A stretch of 64,000 nucleotides of DNA from Symbiodinium natans (Eukaryota > Sar > Dinophyceae > Suessiales > Symbiodiniaceae). The position numbers and the translations under genes were made by a program. The notes below the pieces were generated by a model. That model was not told the DNA's origin. It did not search any database and saw only the letters and a list, made by a program, of their open reading frames with translations. The DNA lies in the NCBI GenBank assembly GCA_905221605.1, contig CAJNDS010002645.1, positions 255,854 through 319,853 on the forward strand, in the 5' to 3' direction. Positions 11,743 through 28,493 of the stretch are shown one piece after another; the first letter of the stretch is position 1, and each line of letters begins with the position of its first letter.

Positions 11743-12702
11743 GGGAAGCCGGAAATAGGGCAGGTTCTCATGTGTGGAATTTTAGAGAAGATGCGTAGCT
11801 GGTTCCACCCAACCCAGTGAAAGCCCGAAGGAGCCCTGCGCCGGGTGGCTTTGTGCTTTGGCGACACTGGCTTCTCCGGGTGGCTGTGCCAGACGAAGTC
11901 TGCGATCAAGGCATGTTGTTTTTATCTGTTTCCTGGATCGGGCTCAGACACATCAGACGACAGCTGCCCTGCAACAACCCGAATCGCGCGAACATCCTCC
12001 CCCACTCTGCCGCACCGTTGGGCATCAGCCGGTTCCCACGGTCATGGACCGTCTCGGCACTCACCTCCGGAGCGGACCGGCCTGGGCAGAGGGCAGGCAA
12101 AAGAATACGACACCCGGATGCGTACGGTCACACCTTTGGGAGGACAGTTGCTTCTGCCCGCACTAGGTATCCGAGGTGTGCTAGTGAAACAGATCGCCCC
12201 AAGCCGGTGCGGATCAATTATCCTGAACAGGAGTTCAGAGAGTTTGACAAAACTAAGCATCGGATTGCAACGGATCGTCAGAGTATTGAAAATTGGCCGA
12301 CAAATTATGACATGGTGTACTATAAACTAAATATTATGGCGTTCCACCAATGCTCGTATGGCGGTGCCTTCATCTGGATTTGTGACATGTAGCACGTGAA
12401 GGTTCCTAGAGGCCAAGACCCTGGCCAAACATATTCGATGAGAGATGCATCTGCCGCACCATTGCCGTGTCTACCCGAGACTCGTCGTCTTCGTCCTGCG
12501 GGATCTCTCCGCCCACTGGCAGTGCCATAAGCAACTGAAAACATGGTGTGTGTGTGTGTGTGCAGAACCATGTTTCCCCCATACTTGGCCGAGTCATATC
12601 CTCGACATAGCCGGCGTTGGGCTTCTGCGCTCTTGCCTCCACTCACCATGATGCGGAGATCGATAAAACTGAATCCTCTAAGAACCTATGGAACCTGAGC
12701 TC

Positions 12703-12705
12703 TAC

Positions 12706-12737
<32 letters not shown>

Positions 12738-12738
12738 G
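12703..12738. repeat. (GA)n microsatellite
   Basis: A nearly pure GA run of about 36 bp with one AA interruption. Confidence 0.9.
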
Positions 12739-13077
12739 CGGAGCCACATCTGGAGACCACTGATGACCGTGGGTCTCTACCACACGACAGGCAAGCTTCG
12801 TCTCAGTGTGTCGCTGCGTGATCTGCATGTGTCTGCCTCAGGTACGGGAGCCGGGTAGTTGCTGGCAGGCAGGACCTGGGAACCTGCCATGTGCCGAAGT
12901 CGCACATGATTGGCAGATGTAAAGTCTTTAAGCCCAAGTGCCAGGCTGCACTTGCTCTCTGAGTTTCTCTCAGCTGTAGCTCTGCAACACACGCCGGCTA
13001 GGCAAAGGAACTGCTGCTTCCGCCGGCGGGCCGACATGTTGTCCTGCCAAGACAAGAAGGCCATTGCCATCAGCCCC

Positions 13078-13550
13078 CTAAATCAGCCCCTCAATATCCT
13101 CCTTGGGAACAAAGGTCTTCGGCATGGCTCTGAGGTCCTGAGCAGAAGGGCAGCTCCGAACTGAGCTCTGTGAGGCTTTGGGAGTTTCGGAGAGGCCGGG
13201 TCACTTCATGGAGCTTAGGGTCTTTGGGTTCATAGGTCCCCAAATCATAAGCATCCCACATCAATGCTGATCTCTCACGCGTCCTTCTCGTCATAATTCC
13301 CGAAGAGCTCTCCCGTCGTCTGATCCCGGCGTTTGCCTGCGGCACAGCATCGAGGCATTTCTTCCACGGATGTTTCACGAAACCCCCGGCCTGCTGGCAC
13401 GAAGCCCGAGGCGCTTTGCGACGAAGGTGGCTCGAAGATTGATGAAGTGAAGGCGGCATTGTAGCGCGACCTGCCGGGTAGCGGAGAAACAGCCGAAGAG
13501 ATGGGGAGCATCCCCACACGACCACCAAGGCTACGTCTGATGCCGACCAC
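13078..13550 (-). CDS. 3' end of an unknown gene
   Basis: The last exon, 13078-13137 (20 codons with stop), follows a TGCTCAG acceptor and reads DLRAMPKTFVPKEDIEGLI then stop. Upstream, 13205-13270 reads DAYDLGTYEPKDPKLHE and stops at a GT donor in the right phase to join it. Another frame at about 13275-13550 (SSIFEPPSSQSASGFVPAG, then TTGELFGNYDEKD) is probably an earlier exon, but the join between frames near 13275 leaves only about 12 bp of intron and is unsolved. The 711 bp open frame at 13091-13801 mixes these frames and is not the protein. Family not recognised. Confidence 0.4.
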
Positions 13551-13984
13551 CTCGCCTCGCTAAGTTTGGAGATTGCTGCGTCATCGCCATGCCCCTGCAG
13601 ACTTGGAGTGCGGCGATTCTTGAATTGCAGCACTTCCCCACACCCACCCGCCCTCGGCCGCTCGATCTCTCCGTGTCTCTCCCTGGTGCAAGCTTGGCCT
13701 CTGCCGTGAGCACGGCAGTGAATTTTTGATTTACAGAACTCTGCGCCCGAGCCGAAGAGAGGAGCGCGCGGTGTTCCATGATCCGCCGCGTGTGGTGGCA
13801 CATGGAGGCTGCAGTGCTTTATATTGGTTTACAGGAACATGCATGAACATCGATCTGGCCAGTTGCTACATGAAATTGTCTGGGATGGAGGCATTGAAGT
13901 TGCCGCGGCGAGGTGTGGTGGAGACACGCAGTTGATTTTCCCGCTCGGAGCTGGAGACGAGACGTAAGCGAGGTAAGCAGCCCC

Positions 13985-15875
13985 TCAGACGTTGTCGGAG
14001 CTAGCCAAGGGATCGTAGGGCTCTTCGGGCTCCGGGGGGCCCCAGATGTACTCCAGGAGCTGGTCATCACGCGGCTTGAAGGCCTCGGGCGGGTACTCCG
14101 TGAAGCCACTCTTCTCGGCGATGTCCGATAGGTCCCGGCCTCCCAGGTACCTCAGAGGAGACTGCTACCGCCCGCGGCAGGAGGGCACCATTTAGGAGGG
14201 CAACTTCAACCCCTATCATATGTACTATCACCTTGAAGCATCTTTCAATTGGCGAGGCGCTTCTTGCCATTGATGATCCTGACATCAGATTCAACTCGTC
14301 AGGCTCTCTTGGAATGTCTCGGAATGTGTCCGACAGGTCTAGGCTTCTGAACAACAAGCAGCCACCGAGCAGTCGAGTGTCCAGGTGGGGTAGCTCTCAA
14401 TGTCTGCGTCACGGCAAACCGGAAGCTGCTGCCTGCTCTTGGAAGAGCACTCGACGAACGGCGCCACCTGCGAGAGCATACTCGGACCTCTCTCCAGTCT
14501 CTGAACTCTAAAACCGTTTCCGGGTGGCCTCCACTGCTTGTTTGCCAAAGCTCTCACGCTGCTCTTGGCAATGGGGACACCACCAGGTCCTGGGTACAAC
14601 TTGCAATATCTCCAAGCAAATTCATACCCTTTAATGAGCAGCGAGCACGGGTCGACTACCTGGGCCCCGCTCGAGTAGCAGGCTGCTCCGATCTTCTGGA
14701 GATGTCTCGCCAAGGCCATCTCGGCCTCTCAACTGCCAAGAGGAATCCTATCCGCTCGCACCTTGCTAGCACGTTGCTAGAACCATGCAAGTGCCTTGCT
14801 AGTGCATGTATTGCATGCTTGTTGCTGTGAATGTGTGTAGTGGCATGCAGTGCGCTCTCAATGCACCCTCCCGTGCAAGGAGCCTTGGAGGAATCGCTAA
14901 GGACCGGCGGGTGGTTCGGCTTGTACCGCTCCACAAGCCTTGCTTTGAAACTGACGAGGTATGACAAGGCAGCTCAAAGGCAGCAAATCATGACAGATCA
15001 CTGGAGCATCAAAAGAATCCAGGATCCTCTTGAGCCGTGCAGCGTGAAGTAGGCCCAGGCGCTCTGCAGCCGCCGAGAGGGCATGGTGCCCCCGCGCAGG
15101 GCGCCCAGTGCGAGCAGCCCGGAAAGGCCGAGCACCGCGCGCCGGGGCTCGGCCTCCACGGAGACCACCGAGGCCTCGGCCACGGCCGAGCTCGAGGAGT
15201 TCGAGGAGTTCGAGGAGTTCGGGGTCGGCTCCACGGCAACGAATCCCAACATACTGGCCCAGTCGTTGGTCGGAACGACGGTGGCCCCACCTGCGGCTCC
15301 ACGCATCTCCCGTGCAGCGTCCCGGGCCCTCTGGGTCTCCACCAAGGTGAGGAGCATGGCGGAGATGAAGGCGGAGGCCGCGCAATACGGGCAAGGTGCT
15401 TGTAGGACAAAGATGAGAATGCCAGTGAGGCCCAGGGATGAGAGGGCCATTGTCAAGCAGAGCCAGAACAGAAGATCCTTGTTCTGGGGCGAGACGCTCA
15501 AGGCCGCCACGGCTAAATACGCCACTAAGCCCAAGGCGGACAATGGCAGAGGGCCAATGGAGGCAAAGCTGGAATTCAGCACCTTCAGGCACAAAATGTG
15601 TTGTCAGAAGCGCAAACAAAACACATGAAGGTCCCTTTAGAAGCGCAGTGCTGATGACTTGTTTTTCGAGCTAGAAGCACACTAGACGCATCGCTTCCCG
15701 TCTCCCTGTGCACCTCAGTGCATCCTCCTTCCACAGGGCACGCCAAAGGCACTTGCGTCACCTTGGAGTAGGTCAGGTACGCGCAGTCCACGGCGCCAAG
15801 CCCCGCGACGGCTCCCACAGGCCATAGCGCTTGCATCGGCGCTCCAGGGAAGAAAACTGGAGGCCCCACAAGCCT
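13985..15875 (-). CDS. LTO1: LTO1-type VKOR-thioredoxin fusion oxidoreductase (plastid-type)
   Basis: Exons 15714-15875, 15044-15582, 14884-14938, 14673-14725, 14529-14589, 14375-14467 and 13985-14161 keep one frame (1140 nt, 379 codons plus stop). The VKOR part has DCAYLTYSK and the loop cysteines of ACPVEGGC, then TEVLNSSFASIGPLPLSALG, several membrane helices and the CPYC active site. The thioredoxin part has ARHLQKIGA, WWCPHC, VECSSKSRQQLPVCRD, the cis-proline YPTW and a C-terminal LSDIAEKSGF helix. Plant LTO1 and cyanobacterial homologues have the same domain order and oxidise lumenal thiols in the thylakoid. Assigned introns start GT, GC, GC, GA, GC, GA. The 15044 end of exon 2 is the least certain join. 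The 5' exon(s) with the targeting peptide were not found; they should lie at 15876-16862. Confidence 0.85.
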
Positions 15876-16862
15876 CTGAAAAAGACACAAAGAATCCGAG
15901 GCAGGGGGGTCCCCACAAAGGAGTCCGGGCCCCTTCGGAGCTCTCGGCCCGGACAGGAAAACCGTTTCGGCCCTGGCGGCAAGATGCATATGTGCATGCC
16001 CATGTCTGCCCTTGCATGCCCCGACATGCCCAGTTCGCCCCACCGTCCTCCATCTGCTGCAAACTCTCGCTCATTTTTGTACCCGCGGTTGTGCGGTCTT
16101 GGCCAGAAGGCCGTGTTCCATCACAGACGAAAGGAGGCCTCCGTACCTATTCCAACCTCACTTCTAAACTTGCTGTTGCTGCTGCTGTTGCCGCTGCTGC
16201 ATTATGCTGCATTCGCGGATATGTCACGGCCTCACAGCCCTTGCCTGATCTTACGGGGAATGACAGTTCTACGGTCACCCATCTGAACTGTGGAGGTTGT
16301 TAAAGGGTGGAGGCCTTCCGACAGCCGATGCTGCAATCTCTTGCGCAGTTGGCCATTCCATCGTTCTCTGTGTGTTAGTACATGGGAGCCAAAGCTTGGG
16401 AATTCTTCCCCTCCGTATCGCTTAGCAGGCTGAGGGTCTCATCCGGGGAAGAATGCCCGAAGAGGAGCATCGAGCTCCAAGTTCTCTGCATTTTCACAAG
16501 ACGGGATCCTTCGCTGAGTGGGGGGGGCGCAGCTTCGTAAAAAAAAAGCGGCTAGCTGGGCTTGCGGCGCCGGGGTGTGTTTTGTGTGTCAAGGCCTTCC
16601 CCCCTGTCTTCCAAGTCCTGCACAATCTCACTTTGGTCACTGCCGATGCAGCCTGCAGCCTGCATCAGCTTCACTCCGAAGTCACCACGCAGTGTGGTGC
16701 CTTCCAACCTCAGTATGACTCAGGTGCTTGGCTCAATGGCAAGAGGAAGTACTTGACGCAAGCACAGCTTTCGTGACTGCAATGGCAATTAGGTGCTTGC
16801 CGTTGCGCCTTCTTTCGGCCGGCGAATCAAGAATTGGCGTCTTAGGGCGGTGGCCATTGCGT

Positions 16863-22491
<5,629 letters not shown>

Positions 22492-22512
22492 GGCACCTGC
22501 AAGCAGGGAAGC
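22492..22512 (-). other. Candidate splice acceptor just upstream of the SEC61A start codon
   Basis: In transcript sense the sequence TTCCCTGCTTGCAG ends five bases before the ATG at 22491-22489. It could be the cis acceptor of a 5'UTR intron or the site where a spliced leader is added in trans, as dinoflagellate mRNAs receive one. The sequence alone cannot decide. Confidence 0.4.
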
Positions 22513-22654
22513 AGCGACCTCCCACCCAGACCATTTGGTTGTCCGAGAATGGGATTGCCCTTTCTGGGGGTCCCTTTAAAGGGAATTCTATTCTGTTCGG
22601 GGTATAAAAGGGTAACCCTATTTTGGGAAGCCCAAATTTAAGACCTGCAAGTTA

Positions 22655-23563
22655 ATTTTAGAAGGTGTCGTCGAGCAAAGTTTGCAATGGGATCTGCTGC
22701 CCAAGCCCCAAACCGACACACTCTCGGCTTTTCAAGAAATTTGGAGCCAAAGATGCGCCCACCCAAGCAAGCTGCAAAACAGATAGATACAAAATGGTAC
22801 AACCAGATTGATGGACAGATGTGTTTTTGACCGCTTCCAATCCCAGCAAGTGGCTCTCGAGGGCAAGCGTACGAAACAAGACAGCATCTCAAAAAGAAAC
22901 AGCTGGATTGATAACATCTGTACTCAGAGAAAAAACCGCGTTGGCACGCCAGCTACACACAGGGCCCCAGCCTCAAACCTTCAGCAACTCACAAGGCCCT
23001 TCGAGCACCTCGAGGGTGCGAGAAGGGGCGGTGCACAGCTCAAGGCCAACGTCTCTCAAAACTTGAAGCCAGCAATGGCTGCGGTTGTAGGACCGGGCAT
23101 ATCTCACCTTAAGAGCACCTGCCTAGAGCTGCAGCTGATGCCAGCTCCTAAGCACGTGAGCCGTACCAAGCAGGTTGCTCCTTTTGAGATGCTCCCGCGA
23201 AACGATCACCGGCATGCGCCTGACCTGCAGGGCACCCACTGAGCTACTCTCTGCAGTCGCACTAACTGCATCTTGTTGGGCCATGGTGCTGCACAATACT
23301 TCGCACAGCTGACTCATTGGTCCACAAGCGACACCCATGCAAGCGAGCCCGTCGTACAGGTGGTCCATGCTGTTAGAGTCTGCAACCCGTAAGCTGACAA
23401 TCAAAGCGAGTACCCTCTGAAATGGGGACCACCCCCCCCCCCCCCGCCCCCTCTCCCAGCTGGCGCTCAGAGCTCACCGGAGTTCAGGAGCTCGAGAACC
23501 GCGGGATCCTCCACGGCGTCCCTGTTGAGGTGCGGCAGGGCGACACCCCAAGACACCAGCTGC
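22655..23563 (-). CDS. Unknown alpha-helical protein, partial
   Basis: Exon 23225-23416 is exactly 64 codons, starts after TTTCAG, ends CAG before GTCAGG, and reads RVLALIVSLRVADSNSMDHL ... MGVACGPMSQLCEVL ... SATAESSSVGALQ, helical with buried small residues (HEAT/armadillo-like in feel). About 23488-23563 reads LVSWGVALPHLNRDAVED then PAVLELLNS and ends at a GTGAGC-type donor; phases join if a GA donor three bases away is used. The last exon may be about 22658-22700 (QIPLQTLLDDTF then stop). The gene lies upstream of SEC61A on the same strand. Family not recognised; the C-terminal exon is a guess. Confidence 0.45.
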
Positions 23564-23739
23564 TTCCTCACATGGCAAGAGAGAGAGGGCGTCCAGGGTT
23601 CAGTTTGTGTGCTTCATAGCTTGACAAAAACAAAAGAAGACCTCTTTACAACTCCAAAACAGAGCCCACCCAGGCCTGCCTAGGGCTGTACCGGCTGTAC
23701 CCCTTTCTTTCTGCACAGTCGCTTGTCAGGATGACGACG

Positions 23740-23865
23740 GAACCGAACTACGAACCGGCAAACCGGAAACGCAGGAACCGAACCATGAAAGGACCGAACC
23801 GGGAGCGAACCGTACCGGATACGACCCGTAAAAGACCGAACCGGAAAGGGTTCCGTTGCTGAAGC
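23740..23865. repeat. GAACCG-rich degenerate repeat
   Basis: Repeated CCGAACC / GAACCGG words spaced 8-15 bp over about 120 bp, with no fixed unit length. Frames through it (Val-Arg-Ser-Phe type) are shadows. Confidence 0.6.
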
Positions 23866-24354
23866 CCGATTCTGAGCCCCCATACTCAGGGTAAGGCATT
23901 GGACTCTCAATGCGACTATCTTCAATTCGAATTCGTGCGACTATTATTCCTTTTTCATTGTGGGGTTCTCTCACTCTTGTCCGCCCTCTTCCGGCACAGG
24001 GCGCGTCCTATTGGCTGCATCGCAAAATGGGGGGCGCGTTCTTGTTTGCCGGGCCGGCGACTCACTCACTCACTTCCCCTCTGGGTAGGGGTTTCACGCA
24101 CGTTTACATAAAACCAGCGCAGCAAAAAGACAACACGGCTCGCCAGCAGCGCGCACTTTGTGTGGCTGTGCTGTCGCGGGCCCGGGACTCACTCACTTCC
24201 GCCCTCTCGGCTTCACAATCCACCGTGGCCGACTGCAGAGCAAATAAGCGCGGGCAGGGTTTGACATCCACTTGCATAAAACCAGAGGGCGACTGCACAG
24301 CAAAAAAAGAAGCAAACAGGGGTTCCTCGAGGTGAAAAGCAATACCACACAAGA

Positions 24355-24432
24355 GCGGGTGGGGTTGAGGGTCTAGGGTTTCGGGTCTAGGGGTCTAGGG
24401 AGTCTAGGGATTAGGGATTCGGGTTTAGGTTT
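24355..24432. repeat. GGGTCTAGGG/TTTAGGG variant cluster
   Basis: Degenerate telomere-like units. On the minus strand they give the last codons of the ankyrin gene frame (NLNPNP then stop at 24411), so the repeat may supply that gene's 3' end. Confidence 0.7.
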
Positions 24433-27400
24433 ACAAAAAGAACAGCTTGATGGGAGCCGAGGCGCAGGACCTCCACATGGCCTCCTTCGGCAGCGTACTG
24501 CGCCACGGAGCGGCCCTGAGCATCCTCGGGCCACACACTTTCTCTTCTCGCCATCGTTCAACAGAGGAAGCTCTACAAACTGCTCCAGCTCTTTCATTAT
24601 TTCTGTGTAGCAAGCAGTACAGTCACATGTGATCGTATTGAGGTCACATACTTTCGACTCGCGGCCTCTCTTCCGGATTTCGGGGGGGATTGCGTGGCCT
24701 TGGCTTCAGGATCCTGGCCGTGCTCGCGCAGCAGCGCCAGTGCTTGAGGGAAGCCCGTGGCCGCAGCCTCCATCAGACTTCACCGCTCATCACATCCATT
24801 TCACACCCGTCACTCGTGTCATCTCACGCCTCACGGATTAGTAGCATGTCTCATGTCTCATGTCATTGTGGATAGTGACGGATAGTGTGGGCTCGGCATG
24901 GGGACACAGGCTGGAGGGATGTCGGACCGTGCATCTACCAGCACCAATGACAAGGAGGGATCGCACCAGTCACAGGCGTCACCTGCCTCATGCATCAAGG
25001 TTCGACCAAATCCATCTGGTCCTCCGTTTCAAAGCTCAAGCACCACTCCCTCACTCCGACTGACAAATTGCAGACTTTCGGACCTGGCCTCAGTCCTCCA
25101 AACAGACCAAGACGTTTCAAAGATGTCTATGCTACGAAGTAGATGAGAGAAGAGCTGCCACGCACTCACCTCTGCAGTCCTGAGTGGATGCCTTCATCCA
25201 GGAGCAGGGAAAGCGCAGACAAGTGGCCCTGGCTGCGAGTTGTCTGCTAGCCAAGGGGAGGGCACCCAGTTTAAGGACCGTGTCCTGTGATGCGGCATGG
25301 TGTAGCAGCGAACCGCCGGCGTGGTCCAGAGCATACAGGTCCTGAGTTCGAAGCCCGACATGAGGCAGCGAAAGATGCAACGGACCTTTCGGGAATTTTC
25401 GCGGGAATTTTCGCGGGCCCCTGATCAGCAAAGCTGCGGCACGGCTGGCCATCAGCTCCCGCAAGACTCCGATGTGACCTGAGGCAGGGGAGCAGGATGA
25501 ACTTTGCCTCAGTCTGGGGAACTGCCTTTCGAGAACATCCTTAGCTAAGTCAGGCTGTGGTCGGGCATCCGAGGCGCCATCGTACGCGGCGAAATGAGCG
25601 GGAGTGGCGCCATTGCCTTGGTCCACTGTAGACGAGATCGGGACGACGATTTTTCTGGTCTGAGAGGGACTTAGGGGGCTCAGGGATTGACGTACTCGCT
25701 CGGGGCACTAACTGCAGCGCCAAGTGCTGCACTGATCTGACAGCGAGATCCCAGCCTGCAATGGCGTCGCAGAGACTCCAAAAATTCTCTAAGAAAGCCT
25801 GTCCATGACTCGCCCAAGTTTGCAAGGCCCCCTTGCCTGGGCCAGCAGCCGAATGGAGGCGACGTTCCCGCGCAATGCCGCCTCATGGGCTACCGTCACG
25901 CCGCCGGCATCTGCTGCAGAGAGATCCGCCCGCTGCTCCAGGAGGAAAGCCTGAATGATGGCCCACATGGACCTACATCATGGGTCATGTGCGACCTAGA
26001 TGATGATACCTGGTGACATGGGCGAATGGTGGTGATGGATCTTTGGAGAGGGCCAACTCAGGCCGGCACCAGGACTGACTCCGACGGGTGGTGATGAGCA
26101 ACCACCTTGCCTAGCAAATCTTGGGGGATGTCCAATACGCCACACAGGTCCCCCATCCCTGCCTCCCCCATCTGTGGCTCCCAAGTCCAGCTTGTGCTTG
26201 ATCAGCATCTCAAGACTTAGCTCTCAGATTCTCAACATCGAGAGAGCAGCACTGAGAGCCCCTGGGCCCAGCTACACTGGCTTCACGTGCGCACGAATGC
26301 AAGCGTAGCCTTGTGTTGGCTAGTCATGTTTAGGGCTTTAGGGGGCTCTCATGTTGCCTCAAGGCACAGGCTTTGTTCTCCGACGTTGCTGGCAGCCTCG
26401 TGCACTGCTGTCCAGCCCCGGTCACGGCCACGGGGAAAGACCCGCGCCTTTGCCTCAATCAGCAGCTCCAGCACCTTCCACTCACAAGCGAGGCAAGGAA
26501 GCCCACAAGGAAGCCCCTCAAAAGGGTGGCCATGAGCCGGAAATGCCAACCCGACCTCCCGATGGCCGTTCTCCACTGCCGACCGAAGCACCTCCTTCAC
26601 TTCCTCTCGCAAGACGCGCAAGACGCGCAAGACGCGCAAGACTCGAGGTCAAGATTCTGGAGGAGGAGACGAAAGGCCTACGCTGTTGGGTCTACGTTCT
26701 TGGGTTGTTAGGACGACTTCGCTGTTACGTCTACGTTGCTTAGACTTAGCACTGAACAATATGGGCATCAGATCTGGACAAGTCCTCCTTTGGCATCTTG
26801 CGGACAGCTGCTACATCTGCCCCTCGCACTGCGTCGTAGACACTGCTGCTGATCTCACCTTGGCCACCTATTGCCAGGTTCCACTCAGCCTTGTTGAAGG
26901 TCGCGTGCCAATAATCGCTGGGAAGAAACACGACCTCTCCCTCTTCTTGGAGGCAGCGCTGCATGCCACTGCTCCGGGCACTCTGCAGCTTCGCCTCCTC
27001 CACGTGTCTGTGCGGCTGAAACTGCAGGGTCCCGGGCGCCGCGACGTACCAGACCTTCCTTCCCGCCAGCAGCCATCCCCAGGTCTGCCGGTGCTGGTGG
27101 AAGGCCACACCTTTTGCTACGGTGCCCGTGTTCAGGTACAGGCTCAGGCAGGAGTTCTTCAAGTAGGGCGGAATGCCATAGGTCGATTCAATCTGTTGGC
27201 AGAGATCTTTGGCACAGAACTCGAAGACGTAGGGAACACTCTCTTGCTGGAACAAGGAGTCTGCCCATGCACCGAAGGTGCTCGTGTTGGCTTCCGGCTT
27301 GGAACCGGCTCTAGATTGGAATTCCAGGTTGTGGGTCAATCGCACAGTGTAGTTGCCAAACACCTGCCGGAAGGAGGCTAGCGACGCCCGTTCTTTGTCC

Positions 27401-27470
27401 CACGGTGTCCCCTGGATGAGGATGGGATGAGAGTAGTCGCTTTCGAAGCCTTCCTGCAGCAAGTCCTCAA
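24411..27470 (-). CDS. JmjC-like (cupin) domain protein with C-terminal ankyrin repeats
   Basis: One large exon, about 26750-27470, encodes a JmjC/cupin-8-like domain: FGNYTVRLTHNLEF, a Phe-rich core, GVAFHQHRQTWGWLLAGRK, then EGEVVFLPSDYWHATFN. Canonical JmjC dioxygenases use HxD...H to hold Fe(II); here the first motif reads HQH, with the second His in DYWHAT. Ankyrin exons follow: 26556-26594, 26385-26474 (GWTAVHEAASN), 26163-26220 (LSLEMLIKHKLDLGATD), 25824 to about 25975 (GGVTVAHEAALRGNVASIRL), 25578-25625 and 25435-25478 (GNGATPAHFAAYDGHIGVL), 25285-25341 (GGSLLHHAASQ), 25170-25228, 24699-24777 (LMEAAATGFPQALALL), and about 24411-24524 (GRSVAQYAAEGGHVEVL). Most joins keep phase; 25341/25285 to 25228 uses a GA donor. 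An exon may be missing between 26163 and 25975. The 5' end and the substrate are unknown. Confidence 0.75.
26606..26645. repeat. CGCAAGACG nonamer repeat
   Basis: Four tandem CGCAAGACG units immediately upstream (transcript sense) of ankyrin exon 26556-26594. Confidence 0.85.
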
Positions 27471-28493
27471 CGGATTGAGCCAAACCCTCCTACATTGCGG
27501 GCCATCCTAATTGCACATCAACCAAAAATGAGGAGATTGTGGCAGCCAAGGTTCTGCCTGAACAACCTCAAAGTCGCATCGGGAAGTGGTCTCTGCTGCA
27601 GCCAGCGGTATGGCCAACAGCCACTTCATGCCACGGGAATGACAAGCGATGTTCTACGATGTGCATGAATTACAGGTCCTACTCCTAGTAGTCTATGCTT
27701 ACCCAAGAGCTTCTTCGCTAGCATTACCGCCTGGAGTCTCAGTGAACGGGTAGAGAGCACCTGAAGTAGCTTCAAGAAACATGCATCCTAGGCTACTGCA
27801 GTGCGAGACCCTGACATGCAAACCGGACCCAACACGTAAGTTAACCATGGTTGGTTGCTTCATATGGAGACAGATGACATGCTACGACCCCTCTCTGTGT
27901 TTCCATTTGAAATAGCCGCCCCCCCTGAAAAGTGCATCCTTTGGAGGCGCACGAAAATCAGCTGGCTGCGGACGGGGGAAGAGAGGAGCCACACGGCAAC
28001 CACGGAGCTTGGGGGGGGAAGGTGAGTGGAGGAGCAGAGACGAGAGTGATAGTGAATAGCTACGAGAGTGGGCGTGTGTGTGCGTTAACCTCCGAACCCA
28101 CAAGCGGCCGTCTCTACGGCTCCTGTAATTTCCCGTCTTCTCGCTACTCTGCCGAAGGGAGGCTAGAGCAATGAATTGCCACGAAGACATGTTGACTACA
28201 CAATCATCCAAGTCAAAGGGCAAGATCTAGTCTAATGCAGCTGAAACTTGTGATACAGTGGACTGTGCGAAGAAGCTCGAAAACCCTCCTGCTCCAGGTA
28301 GTTCAGTCGGGCGTTCAGGCGCTCACGTGACTACAGAAGACTCCAGACCTTGCCTCTTCTGCCAATTGCATTCGACCACACACTGAAGCAAAAACGCAAG
28401 CCAAGCTGTTCAGCATGTTTCTTTCAGAAGCGATGCGTCCACATGCGTCGACGGCGAAATCGGAAAATCCCCTTCAGCTCGACTCAGCGCGAC

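Noticed and set aside
13091-13801. 236-codon minus-strand frame read as one protein
   Set aside because: Exon-like segments inside it switch frame and have splice edges; the continuous translation is not the product.
22808-23242. 144-codon plus-strand frame
   Set aside because: It opposes a phase-perfect minus-strand exon (23225-23416) and has no motif.
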